Positions 42,293-50,986 are shown, numbered from the stretch's first letter. The stretch is DNA of 64,000 nt from Bacteroidota bacterium (GCA_027621355.1 JAQCBZ010000005.1:1-64000); one strand, 5' to 3'. Numbers and translations are program-made. The notes: generated by a model from the letters alone, not told the origin.

Positions 42293-44106
42293 GACTCTTG
42301 GTCGGTCTCTTGGGGCTTCACACCCTCAGCAAGCCGAATATGAAGCTCATCTAATTGTTCGGTAGATACAGCACTTGGTGACGCATCCATTAAACTTTGT
42401 GCACGCTGATTTTTGGGGAAGGCAATCACTTCACGGATGGAATCGGCGCCCGTCATAATCATTAAAATGCGATCCAGCCCTAACGCAATTCCGCCATGAG
42501 GGGGTGCTCCGTAGGAAAAGGCCTTTAATAAGAACCCAAACTTTTCTTCCGCCTCTTTTTCTCCAATACCGAGCAAGTCAAAGACCTTGCGCTGCATATC
42601 CTGCTCGTGTATCCGGATAGACCCTCCACCTATTTCACTACCGTTCAGGACCAAATCATACGCTCGGGACCTTACAGATCCAGGATCGGATTCCAATTGA
42701 GCAACATCCTCAGGATGGGGTGACGTAAATGGATGATGCAACGCAAAATAGCGCTGTTCTTCTTCGTCCCACTCTACTAACGGAAAATCAGTGACCCAGC
42801 AAAAGGCCCACGGCCCAAATGAGGATGGATGAGTCTCGCGCAGGTTCCACTCATCTGCAGCAAGCAACCTCATGGTGCCCATGTGGGAAAAAAGCTGCAT
42901 CCCTTCGCCTGCAAGGATTAGGACTAGATCCCCTTTTTCTGCTCCGGATGCCTCCATGATTGCCTGATGATGATCCTCCGTAAGGAATTTAGCAACACTA
43001 CTGGTCAGCCCCTCATCTGTCCATTTCGCATAAATCACACCCGGGACACCCGTCGCATGCTTCACTTTCTCAATAAATCGATCCAAGGCTCCACGCCCTA
43101 GGGAACCCTGCCCAGGGATACGAATTCCGAGAACATGCCCACCAGCTGCAACAGCACCATCAAACAGCTTAAACCCTGTGGAAGAGAGCACTTCAGATAG
43201 ATCTACAATGGGCGAACCAAAACGTACATCCGGCTTATCAGACCCATAGGAGTGAATCGCCTCCTCATAGGTCATCCGATGAAATGTCTTAGGCAGTTCA
43301 ACATCCATAAAGGTGGACCACAAATGCCCCATTAACCCTTCATGAAGCGTATATATATCTTCCTCATCCACAAAAGACATTTCCACATCGACCTGGGTAA
43401 ACTCAGGCTGTCGATCAGCACGTAAATCTTCGTCCCGGAAGCATTTCACAATTTGGACATATCGATCAAAGCCAGAAACCATCAGCATTTGCTTGTAGGT
43501 TTGTGGGCTTTGGGGTAATGCGTAGAAGGTTCCAGCATTCACACGACTAGGCACCAAATAGTCACGAGCACCCTCGGGTGTGGACTTCATCAAAACAGGC
43601 GTCTCAATCTCGGCAAAATCGTGTTGGTGGTAAAAACCACGAATAGCATGAGCAACCCTCGAACGCAATTGCAGCTTTTGCTGCAGGGGCTGACGACGTA
43701 GATCGAGGTAGCGGTATCGTAGTCGCAAGTCGTCTGATGCTTGTACGTCCGTTTTGACCTCAAATGGTGGCACATCGGACTTTGAATACACAACGAGTTC
43801 GGTGACGACAATTTCAATATCCCCAGTAGGTAACTCGGGGTTCTTTGATTCACGCTCTCGCACAACGCCACGACATCCAACCACATCTTCAGCTCTGAGT
43901 TTTGCCGCTTGCTGCATCATTTGGTCAGAAATAGCCTCATCAGATTCATCAATCACAATCTGCGTCACACCATAACGATCACGAACATCCGCAAACACAA
44001 GCCCCCCCAAATCACGATGACCGTCAATCCATCCATTAATGACAACATCCTTGGATTGATCGTCCAGTCGCAATTCACCACATGTGTGGGTTCGTTTGAG
44101 TAGCAT
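42289..44106 (-). CDS. aspS: Aspartate-tRNA ligase (bacterial type)
   Basis: Charges tRNA-Asp (and possibly tRNA-Asn if non-discriminating). The N-terminal OB anticodon-binding domain (about 1-105) has VVINGWIDGHRDLGGLVFADVRDRYG. The class II core follows, with motif 2 in CFRDEDLRADRQPEFTQVDVEMSF and motif 3 in GIALGLDRILMIMTG. The bacterial GAD insertion lies about residues 300-410. At 605 aa it matches bacterial AspRS. Whether a separate AsnRS exists cannot be told from this window. It lies 35 bases downstream of the amidohydrolase gene and overlaps DUF429 by four bases, so it is the centre of a three-gene leftward unit. Confidence 0.97.
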   Translation of the reverse strand: MLLKRTHTCGELRLDDQSKDVVINGWIDGHRDLGGLVFADVRDRYGVTQIVIDESDEAISDQMMQQAAKLRAEDVVGCRGVVRERESKNPELPTGDIEIVVTELVVYSKSDVPPFEVKTDVQASDDLRLRYRYLDLRRQPLQQKLQLRSRVAHAIRGFYHQHDFAEIETPVLMKSTPEGARDYLVPSRVNAGTFYALPQSPQTYKQMLMVSGFDRYVQIVKCFRDEDLRADRQPEFTQVDVEMSFVDEEDIYTLHEGLMGHLWSTFMDVELPKTFHRMTYEEAIHSYGSDKPDVRFGSPIVDLSEVLSSTGFKLFDGAVAAGGHVLGIRIPGQGSLGRGALDRFIEKVKHATGVPGVIYAKWTDEGLTSSVAKFLTEDHHQAIMEASGAEKGDLVLILAGEGMQLFSHMGTMRLLAADEWNLRETHPSSFGPWAFCWVTDFPLVEWDEEEQRYFALHHPFTSPHPEDVAQLESDPGSVRSRAYDLVLNGSEIGGGSIRIHEQDMQRKVFDLLGIGEKEAEEKFGFLLKAFSYGAPPHGGIALGLDRILMIMTGADSIREVIAFPKNQRAQSLMDASPSAVSTEQLDELHIRLAEGVKPQETDQES

Positions 44107-44141
44107 TAATTCTAATTAGTGGATACTAACTCCAGTTAACA

Positions 44142-45428
44142 TTATGGTTGGGTGATTATTACGCCACTTTTCATAATAAAAGATGGGCGCTCCATCACCT
44201 CAATAGATTCAAACGGATTTCCTGGAACAGCCACAAGGTCAGCTATAAAGCCTGGAGCTACATGCCCGATTTCCTCCTCAAGCCCTAAGACCTTTGCAGC
44301 AATTGATGTGGCACTTTGAATGACTTCCATTACCGGCATCCCGGCCTCAACCATATAGCCAAACTCTTTTGCATTCTCACCGTGAGGAAACACTCCTGCA
44401 TCTGTTCCAAACGCTATGGGTACACCATAGGCATATGCTTTAGCAAACGTGCTGGTAATTTGGGGTCCAATTGCCTTCGCTTTTGGTACTACGATTTCAG
44501 GATAATATCCATCGATTTCAGCCTTTTCTGCGACAAAATTACCTGCTGAGATCGTCGGTACGTAATATGCACCCTTCTCAATCATTTTATCCATTACACG
44601 CTCACTCATGTAGGTACCGTGCTCAATGGTTCGCACGCCAGCCTCCACCGCACGCAACATGCCCTCCTCACCATGCGCATGAGCAGCAACGTGCATTTCA
44701 TAATCGTTTGCTGTTTCTACAATGGCGGCAAGTTCATCATTCAGGAACTGAGGGTTTTGGCCTGATTTTGCAACGCTCAAAACACCCCCAGTAGAGGTGA
44801 TTTTAATATGGTCTGCACCATTTTTGTATCGTTGACGTACAGCCTCTCTAGCCTCAAAAGGTCCGTTAATCACTCCTTCAGGAGGACCAGGTCGACCCAT
44901 GAGTTCATTTTTCCACCCATTCGTTGGATCTGCATGACCTCCAGTTGTAGCAATTGATTTTCCCACTGTGATCACTCTAGGACCAAGAGTGTATCCTTTA
45001 TTAATAGCATTTCGCAATGCGATATTCACCCCAGTACCACCTAAATCACGTACCGTTGTAAATCCTGCCATCAATGTCTTTTCGGCATAAACTGCCGACT
45101 GAAACGCTATATCAGCGTCGTTTAGCCTGTACGAATCAAGATATCTCGTTGGACTCGTTTCATTTTCTAAGTGAACATGCAGGTCAATCCAGCCAGGCAT
45201 GAGTGTATGATTGGATAGATCAAGGACTTCTGAACCATTATCTGGACTCAAGAAATCCTTCTCAACCGAAACAACATGCCCATCTTCAACGATCACAGTG
45301 ACATTTTGCAAAGGATTGTCTGTATAACCGTCGATAAGCTGACCCGCATGGATATAGATAGACTGTCCATAAAGTTGTGTAGAAAGCGAACATAGAATGG
45401 ATAGAAAGAGTAAGGGAAGCGTCTTCAT
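44142..45428 (-). CDS. Exported amidohydrolase-superfamily protein (imidazolonepropionase/prolidase-like)
   Basis: A metal-dependent hydrolase with an N-terminal signal peptide (residues 1-21, cleavage near LYGQS), so it acts in the periplasm. The amidohydrolase barrel motifs are present: GWIDLHVHLENE (metal His pair), FTTVRDLGGTGVNI, HIKITSTGGVLS (the carboxylated-Lys region), HVAAHAHGEEGMLRAV, VRTIEHGTYMS and FGTDAGVFPHGEN with the metal Asp. At 428 aa it matches the group often annotated as Xaa-Pro dipeptidase or amidohydrolase. The true substrate in such proteins is usually unknown; dipeptides or amides are candidates. It is the first gene of the amidohydrolase-aspS-DUF429 run, 36 bases after a tRNA-Met gene on the same strand. 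Confidence 0.88.
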   Translation of the reverse strand: MKTLPLLFLSILCSLSTQLYGQSIYIHAGQLIDGYTDNPLQNVTVIVEDGHVVSVEKDFLSPDNGSEVLDLSNHTLMPGWIDLHVHLENETSPTRYLDSYRLNDADIAFQSAVYAEKTLMAGFTTVRDLGGTGVNIALRNAINKGYTLGPRVITVGKSIATTGGHADPTNGWKNELMGRPGPPEGVINGPFEAREAVRQRYKNGADHIKITSTGGVLSVAKSGQNPQFLNDELAAIVETANDYEMHVAAHAHGEEGMLRAVEAGVRTIEHGTYMSERVMDKMIEKGAYYVPTISAGNFVAEKAEIDGYYPEIVVPKAKAIGPQITSTFAKAYAYGVPIAFGTDAGVFPHGENAKEFGYMVEAGMPVMEVIQSATSIAAKVLGLEEEIGHVAPGFIADLVAVPGNPFESIEVMERPSFIMKSGVIITQP

Positions 45429-45464
45429 AGTCGTCTCAATAATTAGAGAAAGAAGGGAATGAGT

Positions 45465-45538
45465 AGCGTGGGGCGGAATTGAACCGCCGACCTCCGGGTT
45501 ATGAATCCGACGCTCTAACCATCTGAGCTACCACGCCA
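45465..45538 (-). tRNA. tRNA-Met (anticodon CAT)
   Basis: On the minus strand a 74-base tRNA folds. The acceptor GGCGTGG pairs with CCACGCT (G1-T72 wobble) and discriminator A follows. The D-arm is GCTC/GAGC, the anticodon loop TTCATAA sits on stem TCGGA/CCCGG, and the T-arm is GGCGG/CCGCC with loop TTCAATT. The closing anticodon-stem pair is an A-C mismatch and the outer pair is T-G. It lacks the initiator C1-A72 mismatch and the run of three G-C pairs, so an elongator tRNA-Met is likelier than initiator; a lysidine tRNA-Ile cannot be fully excluded. CCA is not encoded. Confidence 0.9.
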
Positions 45539-45627
45539 TTATGAAATCTTAATGAGCCTATAAAATTAAGGACTTTTTTGCATAAACAATGGCTCTAAAG
45601 AAAATCCTATCTTAACTCTCAAGAAAA

Positions 45628-45643
45628 GTGCGTCCTGACGCAC
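45628..45643. promoter_or_regulatory. Short GC-rich hairpin upstream of proS
   Basis: GTGCGTC-CT-GACGCAC is a perfect inverted repeat 48 bases before the proS start codon. The stem probably opens to six pairs around CCTG. Flanking CTTAA (45611) and TTAAG (45645) could extend it over a larger loop. It may be a leader hairpin. It does not resemble a T-box. Confidence 0.28.
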
Positions 45644-45691
45644 CTTAAGCCACACCTAGTGCAACCAAAAACGCATTCAAGAACGACTCGC

Positions 45692-47224
45692 ATGGCTAAT
45701 CGCATTACCTCACAAGAAACTGACTACGCTCAATGGTATCTGGATGTGATCCGGGAGGCCAAGTTAGCTGAACACTCTCCGGTTCGGGGTTCGATGATTA
45801 TTCGTCCCAATGGGTACGCCATCTGGGAGTCTATGCAAACGACCTTGGATCATATGTTCAAAGAGACAGGCCACGAAAACGCCTACTTCCCCCTCTTTAT
45901 CCCAAAATCGTTTCTCTCCAAAGAGGCAGAGCATGTGGAGGGTTTTGCGAAGGAGTGTGCAGTTGTCACTCATAGCCGCTTGCGTGCGACAGATGGCGGA
46001 GTAGATGTAGATCCTGACTCAAAGCTTGAGGAAGAGCTTATTGTCCGTCCCACATCAGAAACCATTATTTGGGATGCCTACCGTGGGTGGATACAGTCGT
46101 ATCGCGACCTACCTATTCTGATTAATCAATGGGCAAATGTTGTACGGTGGGAGATGAGAACGCGTCTTTTCCTGCGCACGATGGAATTTTTGTGGCAAGA
46201 GGGGCATACCGCTCATGCAACCCGTGACGAAGCGATTGATGAAACGCTAAAAATGCTTGAGGTCTATAAAACGTTTGCTGAACAGACGATGGCCATGCCT
46301 GTGATCACCGGGGTCAAAACAGCATCGGAGCGCTTTGCAGGTGCAGAGGATACCTATTGTATTGAGGCTATGATGCAAGACGGCAAGGCGCTTCAGGCTG
46401 GGACCTCTCATTTCTTGGGACAAAATTTTGCAAAGGCATTTGATGTGACCTACCAAACCAAAGAGGGTGGGTTGGAGCACGTTTGGGCAACCAGTTGGGG
46501 CGTCTCAACACGATTGATTGGGGGGATAATTATGACGCACAGCGATGATCAGGGGCTCGTCCTCCCTCCTGCTCTGGCTCCTCTACAGATTGTGATTGTG
46601 CCAATTTTCAAATCTGAGGAAGACTTGGATGCCATTGAAGCTCATTGCAAACCTTGGATAGAGGGCCTCAAATCTAGAGGTGTGAGGTGTAGATTTGATC
46701 ATCGCTCGCAGTACAAACCCGGCTTTAAATTTGCAGAACATGAAGCGCAGGGTGTTCCTATTCGTATTGCTATCGGTCGTCGAGATATGGATGGGCAGGT
46801 CGCTGAAGTGGCTAGAAGAGACACCTTATCCAAAGAAAGCATGCCAACAGACGATGCAACCCTCTTTTTAGATGGCTTGGTAGCGTTGCTGGACACCATT
46901 CAAGCAGATCTTTTAGCTTCGGCGCGATCAAGAATGATTGAGTCAACCCGCAAAGTGGATACCTATGAAGAGTTCAAAGAGGCCATAGAGCATGGAGGCT
47001 TTGTCATAGCCCACTGGGATGGCACCGCAGAGACTGAGAAAAAAATCAAAGAGGAGACCAAAGCAACCATTCGATGCATCCCACTTGGTGGTGACTTAGG
47101 TGCTCACTTTAATGACTATTTAGGGCTTCAAGGATCAACCCAAGAGGGTACACCTTCACTAGCGCCTTGCATGGTGACAGGTACACCTGAAGTGCGTCCT
47201 GTCCTTTTTGCAAGATCGTACTAA
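45692..47224 (+). CDS. proS: Proline-tRNA ligase, archaeal/eukaryotic-like type (ProS type 3)
   Basis: Charges tRNA-Pro. The sequence begins [37 protein letters not shown], the mark of the ProS form that lacks the bacterial editing insertion and carries a C-terminal zinc-like extension. Class II motifs are visible in [40 protein letters not shown] (motif 2) and [27 protein letters not shown] (motif 3). The C-terminal domain ends in VLFARSY, with the aromatic terminus typical of this type. I start at ATG 45692 (510 aa); the track's 45659 is an upstream GTG. It is followed 12 bases later by a VanZ-like gene. Confidence 0.96.
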   Translation: MANRITSQETDYAQWYLDVIREAKLAEHSPVRGSMIIRPNGYAIWESMQTTLDHMFKETGHENAYFPLFIPKSFLSKEAEHVEGFAKECAVVTHSRLRATDGGVDVDPDSKLEEELIVRPTSETIIWDAYRGWIQSYRDLPILINQWANVVRWEMRTRLFLRTMEFLWQEGHTAHATRDEAIDETLKMLEVYKTFAEQTMAMPVITGVKTASERFAGAEDTYCIEAMMQDGKALQAGTSHFLGQNFAKAFDVTYQTKEGGLEHVWATSWGVSTRLIGGIIMTHSDDQGLVLPPALAPLQIVIVPIFKSEEDLDAIEAHCKPWIEGLKSRGVRCRFDHRSQYKPGFKFAEHEAQGVPIRIAIGRRDMDGQVAEVARRDTLSKESMPTDDATLFLDGLVALLDTIQADLLASARSRMIESTRKVDTYEEFKEAIEHGGFVIAHWDGTAETEKKIKEETKATIRCIPLGGDLGAHFNDYLGLQGSTQEGTPSLAPCMVTGTPEVRPVLFARSY

Positions 47225-47236
47225 TCCTCTCTCGCG

Positions 47237-47617
47237 GTGACAACCTCAAATACATGGTCCTGGGTGGGATTTACGCTATTCACTCTAGCGCTTTTGTGGT
47301 TGACACTTACCCCCATGGACAGACCCTCTGTGAATCCTGGTGGATTCCTCGATAAAATGGCACATTTCAGCCTTTTCGGTTTCTGGAGCTATCTCTTCGG
47401 ATCGTTTATGGATGGAAAATGGAAGGGAGTGCACCTATTTGCCCTAACTGCGGTCGTCGGTACCCTGTTTGGCGCCTTGGTGGAAGGCTTGCAACTGACA
47501 CTTGCAGTGGGACGCTCTTTTGAAGTATTAGACATGGTCGCTAATGCAGCCGGTGCCACTTGTGCTGGGATTGCTACTTCTTTAAATCTTGGGTTAAGGC
47601 GTTGGAGAACCGAATGA
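47237..47617 (+). CDS. VanZ-like small membrane protein
   Basis: A 126-aa membrane protein with the VanZ-like fold: helix 1 WVGFTLFTLALLWLTLTPMD, the conserved cytoplasmic GFLDKMAHFSLFGFWSYLFG, then FALTAVVGTLFGALVEGLQ with the conserved Glu, and SFEVLDMVANAAGATCAGIA. VanZ confers low-level teicoplanin resistance in enterococci, but most distant homologues have no known function, so resistance should not be inferred. The start is GTG at 47237, 12 bases after the proS stop. A sigma-70-like promoter for tonB lies across its 3' end. Confidence 0.85.
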   Translation: MTTSNTWSWVGFTLFTLALLWLTLTPMDRPSVNPGGFLDKMAHFSLFGFWSYLFGSFMDGKWKGVHLFALTAVVGTLFGALVEGLQLTLAVGRSFEVLDMVANAAGATCAGIATSLNLGLRRWRTE

Positions 47618-47630
47618 AATCGTGTATACT
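47602..47630 (+). promoter_or_regulatory. Sigma-70-like promoter for tonB
   Basis: TTGGAG (47602-47607), a spacer of exactly 17 bases, then TATACT (47625-47630) preceded by GTG. It overlaps the last codons of the vanZ-like gene and lies about 62 bases before the tonB ATG. Spacing and hexamers are the best promoter match I found in the window. Confidence 0.5.
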
Positions 47631-47692
47631 AAAAGCTCAACTGTGCCGTCAATATGTAAGGGCCCATTGAACTACGCTAATCAAACTAGATT

Positions 47693-48343
47693 ATGATTGA
47701 ACGCAAGAAACCAAATGCTGATCTGCGCCGATTTTATGGCGTATTATATCAACTAGGGCTCATTATTGCCTTAGTGATTTTCATCGCTGCAGTACGATTC
47801 GAGTTTCGCTCGTCTCCTCCAGATGAGATTGTACTCAATGAGCAAGAGATCGTGGAAATGGAAGAGATTATTCAAACTAGACAGATGGAGACCCCTCCAC
47901 CTCCACCACGCCCACCGGTCCCCGTTGAGGTTCCCAACGATGAGATCATCGAAGATATTGACATTAACATTGATGCCGATCTTACCCTAGACGGTCCTCT
48001 TAATCTCCCACCCCCTCCACCTCCTGCTGAGGATGAAGAAGAGTTCTTCACCGTTGTGGAAAATATGCCAGAACTCATTGGTGGATTGGCTGGACTTCAG
48101 ACAAGCATTATCTACCCCGAGATGGCACGAAAAGCAGGGATTGAAGGACGGGTTTTCCTACAGTTTATCGTGAACGAACGTGGTGAAGTTGAAAACCCTC
48201 GTGTCATTCGTGGAATTGGTGGTGGCTGTGATGAAGAAGCACTCAAAGCCATCCAGAAAGCGAAATTCAAACCAGGGCTTCAGCGTGGGCGTCCAGTTCG
48301 TGTGCAGTATAACTTGCCGGTTGTGTTTAAACTTCAGAACTGA
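47693..48343 (+). CDS. tonB: Energy transducer TonB
   Basis: Transmits proton-motive force from ExbB/ExbD to outer-membrane TonB-dependent receptors. One N-terminal helix (LYQLGLIIALVIFIAAV) anchors it. The periplasmic linker is acidic and proline-rich (TPPPPPRPPVPVEVP, LPPPPPPAEDEEE), and the TonB C-terminal domain covers about 130-216: IIYPEMARKAGIEGRVFLQFIVNERGEV, CDEEALKAIQKAKFKPGLQRGRPVRVQYNLPVVF. At 216 aa it is of common Bacteroidota type. No exbB/exbD gene is adjacent, so the complex partners are elsewhere. It appears to have its own promoter and a strong terminator embedded in the opposing nudix gene. Confidence 0.94.
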   Translation: MIERKKPNADLRRFYGVLYQLGLIIALVIFIAAVRFEFRSSPPDEIVLNEQEIVEMEEIIQTRQMETPPPPPRPPVPVEVPNDEIIEDIDINIDADLTLDGPLNLPPPPPPAEDEEEFFTVVENMPELIGGLAGLQTSIIYPEMARKAGIEGRVFLQFIVNERGEVENPRVIRGIGGGCDEEALKAIQKAKFKPGLQRGRPVRVQYNLPVVFKLQN

Positions 48344-48351
48344 TTTGACAC

Positions 48352-48368
48352 AACCTACTAGGTAGGTT
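48352..48368. repeat. Perfect hairpin just after tonB
   Basis: AACCTAC-TAG-GTAGGTT is a perfect 7-bp inverted repeat starting 9 bases after the tonB stop. It lacks a T-tract and is followed 18 bases later by a true terminator, giving two stacked hairpins at the mRNA 3' end, possibly protecting it from exonucleases. Confidence 0.35.
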
Positions 48369-48383
48369 CAAGCCACAATCCTT

Positions 48384-48857
48384 TTATGGGGTGATGAGTT
48401 CGTCACCCCATTTTTTTTGCCCAAAAGCGTCCAGAACTAGCCGAAGGTTATCAAACCCAACAAGGCTGTGCGCTTCTCGTAACGATACCCATTGCAGCTC
48501 GGTAATCCCCTCTTCGATTTGTGGCTGGCCTAATTCTTCTAAGGACGCTTCCATCCAGTACCAATGTGTTGTTTTGTCTATGGCTTGGCCATCTAGGTGA
48601 TATTGATGTTGCGTCAAACCTATCGACTCGCAAATGACGGGGGGTGCAATACCCGTTTCTTCTACCACCTCTCGAATCGCAGCCTCCGCCCAGGTTTCTC
48701 CAGGGTCAACCTTCCCTTTTGGTAGATCCCAGACACCTCGTCGAAACATAATCAAAAGACGCTGTTTCGACCCTTTACCGTAGGTCACTACGCCTCCAGC
48801 TGCATGGATGGTTTGCCTAGGGTACCCATGCTGGATCGAATCGTTAGACGACATCAA
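48384..48857 (-). CDS. NUDIX hydrolase
   Basis: A pyrophosphohydrolase of nucleoside diphosphate-linked compounds. The Nudix box is complete: residues 48-70, GKVDPGETWAEAAIREVVEETGI, matching G-x5-E-x7-REU-x-EE-x-GU. Before it, RRGVWDLPKGK is typical of the diadenosine polyphosphate (Ap4A)/MutT-like group, which suits an Ap4A hydrolase or housecleaning role; the substrate is inference. At 157 aa it is a one-domain enzyme. The start overlaps the stop of the DUF1844 gene in an ATGA arrangement, so the two are translated together. Its 3' end contains the tonB terminator on the other strand. Confidence 0.93.
   Translation of the reverse strand: MMSSNDSIQHGYPRQTIHAAGGVVTYGKGSKQRLLIMFRRGVWDLPKGKVDPGETWAEAAIREVVEETGIAPPVICESIGLTQHQYHLDGQAIDKTTHWYWMEASLEELGQPQIEEGITELQWVSLREAHSLVGFDNLRLVLDAFGQKKWGDELITP
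48387..48418 (+). terminator. Intrinsic terminator of tonB, inside the nudix coding end
   Basis: TGGGGTGA, loop TGAGTTCG, TCACCCCA, then eight T. It is a textbook plus-strand terminator. The stem and the T-tract lie within the last codons of the convergent nudix gene (encoding KKWGDELITP), so the same bases serve both roles. There is no T-tract in the other direction. Confidence 0.92.
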
Positions 48858-49147
48858 AAGGTAGTTGATGCAAACTTTAAACGGAGTTGACTCAGTACAG
48901 AGGTCAAGTAGTCGCCCATCTCTTTGGTTCGATTCCCCTCTGTCATGGCCTCTAGCATCTCTAGTGTATCGATGGCATACTGTGCAGAGGATCGATCTTT
49001 CTCCTTCTGATTGGTCGCTGGGTTCTCCTCTTCCCCTAGTCCGACCATCGCAATTTGTTGGTGTTGTTGGACAAGCATCATAAATAAAAACTGGCGCTTT
49101 TGTTCAGGTGTTGCGCTATCAAGTGGATTTTGGGCAGATTCAGACAT
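48854..49147 (-). CDS. DUF1844 family small protein
   Basis: A 97-aa cytoplasmic protein. The pattern QKRQFLFMMLVQQHQQIAMVGLGE, then YAIDTLEMLEAMTEGNRTKEMGDYLTSVLSQLRLKF, fits DUF1844, a helical family of unknown function found in several phyla, where the second half usually reads ID-LL-ML-KT-GNLT. No signal peptide, cysteine or catalytic motif is present. It is translationally coupled to the nudix gene downstream (ATGA overlap) and diverges from serC over 71 bases. Function is unknown. Confidence 0.75.
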   Translation of the reverse strand: MSESAQNPLDSATPEQKRQFLFMMLVQQHQQIAMVGLGEEENPATNQKEKDRSSAQYAIDTLEMLEAMTEGNRTKEMGDYLTSVLSQLRLKFASTTF

Positions 49148-49218
49148 AAGGATTCGTTTGTGATTTCTTTTGCTGTATTTTCTAAAACACTCTCAAAGTT
49201 AAGAAAGCTTTCTGCCCT

Positions 49219-50322
49219 ATGCATCGTGTTCACAATTATAGAGTTCACAATTTTAGCGCTGGCCCTTCCCAGCTGCCCCTATCGGTTCTTGAACAAGTCC
49301 AAGACGAACTGCTAGACATTCAAGGGATGGGTGCCTCCATTATGGAAATTAGTCATAGAGGAAAAGTTTTTGAACCTATTTATGATCAAGTTCGTGAACG
49401 TCTCCGAAAGGCTTTAGGTCTTGATGAATCGTGGCGCGTTGGTTTTGTGACCGGTGGAGCAACGATGCAATTTGGACTCATTCCCATGAATTTCTTAGCT
49501 GAAACAGGCCGTGCAGCCTATTTTCACACGGGAACGTGGTCCAAAAAGGCCATAGCAGATGCGAGGCTTTACGGTCAGGTCGATCTCCCCTTTGACAGTA
49601 GTGAGTCCGATTTTGATCATGTTCCTCACCCGGGTCAATCATTTGAGCTGGACCCAGACACGAGGTATGCCCATTTTACATCAAACAACACAATCGTAGG
49701 CACCCAATTTGCTTCAGAGCCAGACACAGGTAGCATTCCACTCGTTTGTGATGCCTCCTCTGATTTTTTAAGTCGACCAATTGATGTGGATCGCTATGGC
49801 ATGATCTATGCAGGAGCTCAAAAAAATGTAGGCCCTGCTGGAGTTACTATTGTATGTATTCGAGATTCCTTTTTGGCTTCGAACAAGGTCTCTGACCGAG
49901 CAATCCCGGCCCTCATGAATTACGAGCAACATCTCGATCAGATGCCCAATACGCCTCCAGTATTTCCGATCTACATGGTTAACCTAGTCCTTGAGTGGTT
50001 GCTTGAGCAGGGTGGTGTCACAGCCATGCAAGAAAAAAGTGGCGCAAAGGCTGCATTACTTTATGATGAGATAGACAAAGATGACTATTACCGTGGCACT
50101 GCACAAAAAGAGTCCCGATCGGTGATGAATATTCCTTTTCGCTTATCAAACGAAGAAGCTGAAGCACATTTTATCGAACAAGCCGAGGCAGCGGGGCTCC
50201 ATGGCCTAAAAGGTCACCGTTTTGTGGGAGGTATGCGAGCATCTATTTACAATGCATGCCCGATAGAGAGTGTCAAGGCACTTGTTGATTTTATGGCTGA
50301 GTATCGACGAGTAAACGGGTAA
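49219..50322 (+). CDS. serC: Phosphoserine aminotransferase
   Basis: A PLP enzyme that converts 3-phosphohydroxypyruvate and glutamate to phosphoserine, directly after SerA; it also serves pyridoxal phosphate synthesis in some bacteria. Landmarks are RVHNFSAGPSQLPLSVL, MGASIMEISHRGKVF, GGATMQFGLIPMNFL, and the Schiff-base Lys in YAGAQKNVGPAGVTIV. The C-terminus has GLKGHRFVGGMRASIYNACPIESVKALVDFM with the substrate Arg. At 367 aa it is normal. The ATG at 49219 gives nine residues before NFSAGPS, which repeat the family start (HRVHNYRVHNF); a start at the second unit is conceivable. It is 45 kb from serA, so the pathway is not one operon. Confidence 0.96.
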   Translation: MHRVHNYRVHNFSAGPSQLPLSVLEQVQDELLDIQGMGASIMEISHRGKVFEPIYDQVRERLRKALGLDESWRVGFVTGGATMQFGLIPMNFLAETGRAAYFHTGTWSKKAIADARLYGQVDLPFDSSESDFDHVPHPGQSFELDPDTRYAHFTSNNTIVGTQFASEPDTGSIPLVCDASSDFLSRPIDVDRYGMIYAGAQKNVGPAGVTIVCIRDSFLASNKVSDRAIPALMNYEQHLDQMPNTPPVFPIYMVNLVLEWLLEQGGVTAMQEKSGAKAALLYDEIDKDDYYRGTAQKESRSVMNIPFRLSNEEAEAHFIEQAEAAGLHGLKGHRFVGGMRASIYNACPIESVKALVDFMAEYRRVNG

Positions 50323-50329
50323 AACGCCA

Positions 50330-50929
50330 TCAAAAGAATCGCTCGGCAAGTGTCCAAAGATGATCCCAGCTTCGTGGGATAAAGATCAAAGGATAGACCC
50401 AACCCCATAATGCTCCGGCTAAGTGAGCTTCATGGTTTATGAGCCCCCCTTTACCCACCGCAGACACCCAAGAATACACCAAAAAACCTAGGCCAAAAAT
50501 CCACGCAGGAATACCAATTGGAAAGATGAACAGGATCAATTTGTCTGTAGGAAAGAAAAATATAAACGTGAACAGTACCGCCTCGACTGCACCAGAGGCT
50601 CCCAAAGTAGCGTAGTTAGGCTGTTGCCCATACCGGATCATCGACGGAAGAGCCGACACTACAAGTCCAGAGCCATACAACCCTAAAAAATGCCCCGCCC
50701 CAATAGCCTGCTCGACAGTGAGACCAAAAAACAACAGAACAATCATATTGGTGAGTAAATGCCAATTCGATCCATGGACAAACCCACTCGTGAGCAATTC
50801 ATAATAGGTTTGCTGGCATAAGACTCTGTATGGGCGCAACATCCAGCGATTCCAAACAGACTCTCGGAATCGAAACGCTACCAACGAAATCACAGAAGTA
50901 CTTGCAATGAGGAGAAGAGTAAGGCTCAT
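50330..50929 (-). CDS. Rhomboid family intramembrane serine protease
   Basis: A six-helix membrane protease that cuts transmembrane segments. The catalytic dyad is visible: Ser112 in LGASGAVEAVLF and His169 in NHEAHLAGALWGW. HGSNWHLLTNMIVLLFFG is the conserved oxyanion/helix-2 region. At 199 aa it is a compact rhomboid without extra domains, close to the GlpG core in size. The substrate is unknown. It is a single gene on this strand. The stop lies 7 bases from the convergent serC stop. An intrinsic terminator on the same strand lies 27 bases upstream of its start, which is unusual and could mean leader attenuation. Confidence 0.92.
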   Translation of the reverse strand: MSLTLLLIASTSVISLVAFRFRESVWNRWMLRPYRVLCQQTYYELLTSGFVHGSNWHLLTNMIVLLFFGLTVEQAIGAGHFLGLYGSGLVVSALPSMIRYGQQPNYATLGASGAVEAVLFTFIFFFPTDKLILFIFPIGIPAWIFGLGFLVYSWVSAVGKGGLINHEAHLAGALWGWVYPLIFIPRSWDHLWTLAERFF

Positions 50930-50956
50930 GGAGTTGAGGTCAACACAGATGGGAGC

Positions 50957-50986
50957 AAAAAAAAACGCTGGACGGTCGATCCAGCG
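50957..50986 (-). terminator. Intrinsic terminator upstream of the rhomboid gene (minus strand)
   Basis: On the minus strand CGCTGGA, loop TCGACCG, TCCAGCG is followed by nine T. It is a well-formed terminator, but no minus-strand gene lies upstream of it; the next gene to the right (rlpA) runs the other way. It may end a small RNA, stop antisense transcription coming out of rlpA, or act as an attenuator in the rhomboid leader. On the plus strand there is no T-tract. Confidence 0.75.

Noticed and set aside
45540-45691. T-box or other riboswitch in front of proS
   Set aside because: Only a short hairpin is present; there is no T-box sequence, specifier loop or antiterminator, and T-boxes are not expected in this lineage.
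47237-47617. Glycopeptide resistance function for the VanZ-like protein
   Set aside because: VanZ-like folds are widespread without resistance roles, and no vanHAX-type genes are nearby.
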